Part shown: piece by piece, positions 18,823 to 25,000 of the stretch
Layout: the number at the start of each line of letters is the position of its first letter
Numbering within the stretch: the first letter of the stretch is position 1
Origin: Botryococcus braunii
Taxonomy: Eukaryota; Chlorophyta; Trebouxiophyceae
Direction of reading: 5' to 3'
Length of the DNA stretch: 25,000 bases
Assembly: GCA_002005505.1 (NCBI GenBank)
Contig: KV908348.1
Span: 55,001-80,000 of the forward strand
Position numbers and translations under genes: made by a program
Notes under the pieces: model-generated
Databases searched by the model: none
Told to the model about the DNA's origin: nothing
The model's input: the letters and a program-made list of their open reading frames with translations, nothing else

Positions 18823-20130
18823 GGAAGGACTTGAAAGCAATAAACTTTATGGTCAGGGCTCAAACGCTCCTTGGTCTCCTCCCATCAGACTATGATCTGT
18901 TAAGCTCTAGTCTAGTATAGGGTTGGATTACCGCATACCAAAGAGACACGGCTAACCGAAGAAATACGTGTGCGAAGGTTGCAGAAAGGCTTGACTCATG
19001 TGTTGCTTTATGCTGACACCATCTCCTGATGTCGTGGTATGTCGATGTTGGAGCCAAAGTTAACACAACTTGGGCTATTCACAAGAAGTACAGCGTAATG
19101 CAATTCAGCACATGAAAGTGAAAGGAGCTTCTCAGGTGGGATATGGATTAATGTGCAGGTAAGACGGCATTTTCTACGTAGGTATATAAGGATGCACTAG
19201 ATATTGTCACGTCTTATGTCAACATCGTTGTAGTCAATTCCGTACTCTCCCAAAAACATAAATATGGGATGTTCGTTTGAAATTGCAGTGCGCTATGGAT
19301 GCTCATGGATGTTACGTTCATGAGGTGTGATTACGCACGAAACTTACGGTTATGTGACATATTTTTCAGAGATTGCCCCACGCTGATATCTGATAGGCCT
19401 AAGGCCCTAGGCATTGTCGTTGGGCAAGGCAAAACTAATCAGGTATGGCACATGTGGATGCCCATATCATGTTATATCGGAGATGCCTCCCTCTGATTCT
19501 AGTTAATATATCCTTATTGTGATATATTCGAATTCGGTGCGCAGAATGGCAAGTTGTTGTTCGTGTGGGCTCTCCGCCACAAAGATCCCAGTGCTTGAGC
19601 AATAAGACACATTCTTCGTCATTTGATGTGGCAAGTGCATAAGCGGAAGGAGCGTTTTCTGCAACGCGATTTGGACGAGCAAGATGAGAATAACACATAC
19701 CCAAGCGGGATGCCAAACTTCTCTTATCGGCATACATGGTAACCCTTTCGATGAAAGTTGCCTAGGGTGTACGCCCTTTGCAATGTGTGTCTCATGTCAC
19801 TGAGGCACGGTCGCCTCACACTTACAGACATTGTGAAATGTCGGTATGATTTTCAGCTTTTTACCAGACGATGCATGAACTCCGATTGCAAAGTGTGGTG
19901 GGGACAAACACCACTTCCAACAGTACGAAGCTCATAAGAGTGCCCGGAAGAAGATGATCGACCACGTACCAGGATTTAGCGGCGATGCCGTCACACACCT
20001 CCAAAGAAGGGTTGGGTCACAAGACGCGCACAACGAAGTGTGCGCACCTCAACAAGATTTATACAACATGCAACCAACGCATGAACTTTCCTATGATCTG
20101 ACAATGTGCGGTTAACAGGGCCAATTTGGG
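18823..20130. other. Unassigned flank with coding-like scraps
   Basis: No complete gene. Open plus-strand pieces include 18818-18916 (contains FMVRAQTLLGLLPSDYDLL) and a cysteine/histidine-containing stretch around 19840-20105 (CRYDFQLFTRRCMNSDCKVW, then in another frame HHFQQYEAHKSARKKM). They look like remnants of old, possibly transposon-derived coding sequence, but no family is recognised. Confidence 0.35.
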
Positions 20131-20650
20131 CAAGATTAAGAAGATGGGACAATGGGAGCATAATCACGTGGTCATGTCATGAATCAACGAAATGCCATAT
20201 GAAGTTTGTCTTCAAAGAGCTAGGCATCCATCCGGTGCACAACACTACTTTTTGCCGCGCGCGCAAATGTGAGAAGAAGAGAAGGACGACTTCAAAGATT
20301 TGGCCTTCGCAGTGTGGGGATGTGATGTTGAAGAATTGTATGACGTCAAACATTGGTATGACCATGCTTCTATGTCAAGAGATGGTTAGTGATGTGTGAG
20401 GACCATGATTATGGAACATTGGTAATATATTAATTCTGATATTTATTAACAAATATCAGAATTTTGTGTAGGAGAATGCAGAAGCGGACCGTGACACCAA
20501 AGACGAGTCGGCCACAAACTTTTTGAGATTCCTCATGGAGGGACGCTGGTATGTGCTTGAGGATCTTACAATTGACGATAACACGGATTCCCAATTTTGC
20601 AAGCAACATCCCGTCTTCAAACATCCGCGTTGGCCGGAGTACCGAGCTGA
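20131..20650 (+). repeat. Long inverted repeat, left arm
   Basis: Matches the reverse complement of 20677-21196 at roughly nine bases in ten by eye, with only about 26 bp between the arms. It carries a gene fragment (see the separate entry). Confidence 0.92.
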
Positions 20651-20708
20651 GGTGTATTATGAAGTGTGCGGACCCTTGCTCTGTACTCCCGCCAACGCGG
20701 ATTTTTGA
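20131..20708 (+). pseudogene. Fragment of an unidentified spliced gene (left-arm copy)
   Basis: The first open stretch contains NEMPYEVCLQRARHPSGAQH and EEEKDDFKDLAFAVWGCDVE but has two stops (after VMS and after AQM). At 20385 GATG|GTTAGT resembles a donor. An AT-rich 87-base interval ends GTGTAG at 20471, followed by an open stretch (20472-20708) with LRFLMEGRWYVLEDLTIDD and HPVFKHPRWPEYRAEVYYEV. Direct joining in phase 1 would quickly meet a stop, so the copy is broken or the splice differs. Family not recognised; a transposon protein is possible. Confidence 0.45.
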
Positions 20709-21196
20709 AGAGGGGATGTTGCTTATAAAGTTAGGAATCCATATTATCGTCGATTGTAAGATCCTCTAGCACATACCACCGTCCCTCCATGAGGAATCTC
20801 AAAGAGTTTGTGGCCGACTCGTCTTTGGTGTCACGGTCCGCTTCGGCATTCTCCTACACAAAACTCTGATATTTATTAATAAATACCAGAAAAAATATAT
20901 TACCGATGTTCCATAACCATGGTCCTCACACATCACTCACCATCTCTTGACATATAAGCATGGTCATACCAATGTTTTGACGTCATACAATTCTTCAACA
21001 TCACATCCCCACACTGCATAGGCTAAATCTATGAAGTCGTCCTTCTCTTCTTCTGACATTTGCGCGCGCGGGAAAAAGTAGTGTAGTGCACTGGATGGAT
21101 GCCCAGCTCTCTGAAGACAAACTTCATATGGCATTTCGTTGATGTATGACATGTCCACGTGATTATGATCCCAGTGTCCCATCATCTTAATCCCCT
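20677..21196 (-). repeat. Long inverted repeat, right arm
   Basis: Inverted partner of 20131-20650. Together they form an imperfect palindrome of about 1.07 kb that would give a long hairpin if transcribed. Confidence 0.92.
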
Positions 21197-21212
21197 TTCT
21201 CTCCATCCACAC
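20690..21212 (-). pseudogene. Fragment of the same unidentified gene (right-arm copy)
   Basis: The minus-strand frame 21212-20964 is open where the left copy has stops (VDMSYINEMP, AQMSEEEKDD). It carries one extra A in the CAAAACATTG stretch that shifts the frame to a stop after DVKTLV. The predicted 87-base intron (20940-20854) has a consensus donor, GATG|GTGAGT, and ends GTGTAG. Both copies keep the intron, so they arose from genomic DNA rather than from a spliced RNA. Confidence 0.45.
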
Positions 21213-21333
21213 TTAAGTGAAGAAGCTTCTACAAAGCCCAAATTGCACCTTCTCCCTCCCTCCCTCCCTCCCTTTCTCTTTCTCACTCCCCCCTCTCTCT
21301 CTGCCCCCCACCCTCCCCCCAAGCCCCCCCCCC

Positions 21334-21399
<66 letters not shown>

Positions 21400-21702
21400 C
21401 TCTCTCTCTCTCTCTCCCCTGCCCCTCATTCCCTCTCTCCCTTCCTGCCCCCTTCTTTCACTCTCTCGTCCACTCCACCTCCCTCCACCCTCTTTATGTC
21501 TTCCTTCTTCTCCTCCTTCCTGCCTCCCTTCCTTTCTCTCCTCCTTCCTCCCAACCCCCCCCTCTCTCTCTCCCTCCCTCCCTCCCTCCCTCCCTCCCTC
21601 CCTCCTCCCTCCCTCCCTCCCCCTCCCTCCCTCCCCCCCCCCCCCCCCCTCCCTCCCTCCCTCCCTCCCCCTCCCTCCCTCTCTCTCTCTCTCTCCTCTC
21701 TC

Positions 21703-21765
<63 letters not shown>

Positions 21766-21979
21766 CTTCCCCTCCTCCTTCCCTCTTTCCCTTCATGCCC
21801 CTCCTCTCTCTCTCTCTCTTCCCCTCCACCTCCCTCCACTCTCTTTCTCCCTTCTTTCTTCGCCTCCTTCCCGCCTCCCTCCCTTTCTCTCCTCCTTGCC
21901 ACCCCCCCCCCTGTCTCTCCATCCACACTTCTACAAAGCCCAAATTGCACCTTCTCCATCCCTCCCTCCCTTTCTCCCC

Positions 21980-22056
<77 letters not shown>

Positions 22057-22264
22057 GCTTCCCCTCCTCCTTCCCTCTTCCCTTCATGCCCCTCCTCTCT
22101 CTCTCTCTCTTCCCCTCCACCTCCCTCCACTCTCTTTCTCCCTTCTTTCTTCGCCTCCTTCCCGCCTCCCTCCCTTTCTCTCCTCCTTGCCACCCCCCCT
22201 GTCTCTCCATCCACACTTCTACAAAGCCCAAATTGCACCTTCTCCATCCCTCCCTCCCTTTCTC

Positions 22265-22357
<93 letters not shown>
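21203..22357. repeat. CT-rich tandem array with 288-bp higher-order unit
   Basis: The anchor CCATCCACACTTCTACAAAG followed by CCCAAATTGCACC occurs at 21203 (with a small insertion), 21919 and 22207. The last two are 288 bp apart, and each is followed by TCCC, C-run and (CT)n blocks and a shared TTCCCCTCCACC-type spacer. The first interval (716 bp) holds extra CT and CCCT expansions. The long plus-strand open frames of S/L/P are repeat translations. Confidence 0.92.
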
Positions 22358-22358
<1 letters not shown>

Positions 22359-22606
22359 ACAGCACCAGCTTCACAAAATTGTACCTCACGATTGCAAACA
22401 GTTTCAAAGAAAGACTAGGACTGCGGAAGTCCCACCCCAATCCCTAAGATACCACCCAAATAGCTTTAGAAATTTACTGATTCTCCAAGAATCTTTCACA
22501 GGATTTGATAATGGCTAATGGTACAATTTTAAAATTTTGAGGTGATCTGTAGAATGTGGGAGCATGCCAATGCACACGCAAATAGCACGCACGCACGCAC
22601 GCACGC

Positions 22607-22730
<124 letters not shown>

Positions 22731-22760
22731 ACATAGAGAGGGGGGGGGCGAGGCATGAAG

Positions 22761-23341
22761 CCAGGGGGACCCAGCAGCTTTAAAAATTTCCCGCAGGGAA
22801 GAGCATATCTCCATTACTGCAAACGGCTTCATGAGGTCACACTGCAGACGTTTTAGGTTAACGGAAGGGATAAACGATGTGCAAACAAGAGGACATGGTC
22901 GACCGGCACAAGCAGCACATTGTTCTTGTGATTCATTGGGGTTACGTCAGATGGGAAGCCTGACACCTACAACTGCCTGGGCATTAACTATCTCTTACAC
23001 AAGTTGTATCATGCACAACCCTCCCTCATACCTCTGCAGTGAGATTGAACTTCGTGAGAATTTGCTGCAATGCAGCTGTATCACTCCCGGAGTCTGGATA
23101 TTGACGAGATTCGGCGTTGATGCCTTGCCCTTTTGGAGTTGAGGTTCCTGTACAGTGAGATACGCATCGGTGTGAGTTGGTCATAAGGCGACTCACCGCC
23201 GGTGAGGTCAGATTGCACCGTCAAGACACGCAATGAATCGCAGGAAGACGCACCAATGCAGCAGACAAGGCAGAGAAACACAGTCGTTAACGTTATAGGA
23301 AGGATTTCAAATGTTCGCTTCTGGCTCCTGATAGTGGACAT
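22761..23341 (-). pseudogene. Second copy of LRR gene exons 1-2, splice donor lost
   Basis: Exon 1 equivalent (23341-23197) encodes the same type of signal peptide (MSTIRSQKRTFEILPIT...) with the same donor G|GTGAGT. Exon 2 equivalent (22816-22761) has the same acceptor and reading frame, with two residue changes. After its last codon TGG the sequence is CT where copy 1 has the GT donor, so normal splicing to exon 3 is not possible. No LRR exons were found downstream on the minus strand between here and the copia element. It is probably the stump of a duplicated gene; a shifted donor or a short truncated product cannot be excluded. Confidence 0.7.
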
Positions 23342-23986
23342 CAACGCCGGGGATCCATCTATACTCGCAATCACCTAGGAGGCAGGGTTCCAGCATTGAG
23401 ACATCTGATAAAAACCCCCAAAGAACGTCCATTGGATTTAACATATGTTTTGATACCTCAAGCAGCCCGAAAGGAGGAGCCGCAACGTCGATACCACCAC
23501 GCCTTCGGTCGTTGGGTGATCACTCCGGATGCTGTCTACCACCACTTATCTCCGTTCTGGACTTCGCCGCAGGTCTTGCGCGTAGGAAAGTTCCACATAT
23601 TAATTATAGTGCAGCCCGCGGAATACAGGGATCAGAGAAATACAACTGTGCCTTGCCCAGAACTTCGGGTTGGTTAGAATTGGCGGTACAAGCTACCCGC
23701 CGTGAGTCATTACTCGCAACTCGACTCACACCTTGCCGAATAATGCCCTTGTAGTTTCTGGCACCAATGATGTAGGTGAAGACATTTCAGTAACTTGTGA
23801 AGTTCAACAACTTCTTGGAGATTATTGTGTTCGTGCGGCCACCCATGCCGCTGCGGGTACCGTCGGTACCAGATAGCGGTAGTGGCACCCCTGTCGGAGA
23901 TTGGCAAGCTCCGGCACTATTAACCTTTAAACGGACATGGCCCCGTAGAATCAGACGGCAGGCACTGCCTCATCAACCGTGACGTC

Positions 23987-25000
23987 CACACTTCTTTATT
24001 AAAAAAATGATATGGACCAACAATTGATATTTCTTTTGAAAATTATAGGGCAATGGGATTGGGATCGCATATTTAATTCTGTTGGATACAAGTGATGCAA
24101 CCTGAACGTGTTATGCAGATCGATTCAGTGGGATACCTCCTCTTTCACGTACTCCATGTAGGAGGCCCCGTCCCAACAAATGGAGAAGTATATATCATAC
24201 AGCAGGATACGAAAAAGCGCAAAATTCCGGATGCAGCGTCCGTTGATACGCAGCAGAGAATCTCAGGGCGTGACGGGTGAGAAGCCGTGTTGCAATTATT
24301 GTGATGCTGCAAGAACTCATGCTCTCAGTTCAGTGGGATACGAAGTTGTGATTGCCGTTTTCTGACAAAAAGAGGGCGTTCGTATTGAATGCCGCTTGAA
24401 GGTTTCACGGTTGCACGTTCACGTGGTTGTTGCTGGTTGCTGATCGTCCGTGTGCCACGCCAGGTGCACACTCATCGAGGACCCTTGTAAGTGGTCTTCA
24501 GAACAAGGAAGATCGCTTTTCAATTGTTTGTTTAGCTCGGTGAGTCCAAATTCTTCTTCAGCTTATGCAAATGTTTTCCACCATATGGGCAGATCTTTCC
24601 TCTTTTTGGTGCTTTGCTTGAGTATCTGATGTGGAGATGCAGGTGGAAAAACATGGGCTCATTGTGCGGGCAGAAGTTCTTTGCGCCTCCTCCGACAAGC
24701 CAAATTGCTACTGGGTGCGGGCGGACATGGCGCTGCCACACAGGCGAGATCCCCTCTCTGCCTCCTTCGTGCGCTTGAGAACAGAATGCTGCCTTTCAAT
24801 TTTTTGCAACAAGTTACATGTGTTTAGCCACATGGCTAGAAGAGTAGGGGTTTTGGACCTTGCAAGCGGACCCCTGCCATGCCAGTCCCGGGGTAGCCAT
24901 GCCAGACCCGTAGGGGACCATAACTGTTCCCAAGGGTGTCCCTGAGGGCCATGGCCTTTCCCAGACACTACCTTCAAGGGCCCCGAGGGGACCATAGCTG
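23987..25000. other. Unassigned right end
   Basis: No gene, RNA or transposon is recognised. Short open frames (24092-24277, 24631-24942 and minus 24741-24532) show no convincing domain. Near the end, CCATGCCAGTCCCGGGGTAG and CCATGCCAGACCCGTAGGGG are near-identical neighbours, and GGGGACCATA(A/G)CTG occurs twice (about 24914 and 24986), perhaps the edge of a repeat continuing past the window. Confidence 0.4.

Noticed and set aside
24532..24741. Possible BED/hAT-type zinc finger on the minus strand (KICPYGGKHLHKLKKNL)
   Set aside because: Only one of the paired cysteines is present and no transposase follows; too weak to call.

Overview
The window looks like nuclear DNA of a green-lineage (plant or charophyte alga) eukaryote with large introns. 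It has spliced leucine-rich-repeat (LRR) exons with phase-matched GT-AG borders, a plant-style Ty1/copia retrotransposon, and very many long dinucleotide microsatellites. Nothing resembles bacterial organisation. A Chara-type alga would fit the LPxxW-type LRRs, repeat-filled introns and roughly balanced base composition, but that is inference.

Left third (1-8633, minus strand): the 5' part of a secreted or membrane LRR protein gene, reconstructed from nine small exons. Exon 1 encodes a signal peptide. Exons 2 and 3 complete an N-terminal cap and carry the first LRR. Exons 4-9 each encode exactly one LRR module and begin and end in phase 1, inside the same glycine codon. The gene runs off the left edge. 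Most of its introns are filled with simple repeats: (CT)n, (CA)n, (GA)n, poly-A, poly-T, and an array of about 44 units of 19 bp in which every unit is a small inverted repeat. Decayed extra LRR exons lie in some introns.

Promoter side and segmental duplication: about 1.6 kb covering the 5' flank, exons 1-2 and part of intron 2 of the LRR gene (7525-10109) recurs in the same orientation at 22361-23986. The first copy carries an insertion of about 0.93 kb with inverted-repeat ends and many ACCCGT/ACGGGT motifs. The second copy has lost the GT donor of exon 2 and no LRR exons follow it, so it is probably a broken duplicate.

Middle (11807-18817): a complete, very young Ty1/copia retrotransposon on the minus strand. 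It has 694-bp LTRs with one difference seen, a CTTCC target duplication, a primer-binding site matching the anticodon-arm half of initiator tRNA-Met, gag-protease-integrase and RT-RNase H frames, and a polypurine tract. A one-base frame break in a C6 run separates the two coding frames.

Right third: coding-like debris (18823-20130), then an imperfect palindrome with arms of about 520 bp (20131-21196). Its two arms are inverted copies of an unidentified spliced gene fragment. A CT-rich tandem array of about 1.1 kb follows, then the second LRR-gene 5' copy, then about 1 kb in which nothing is recognised.
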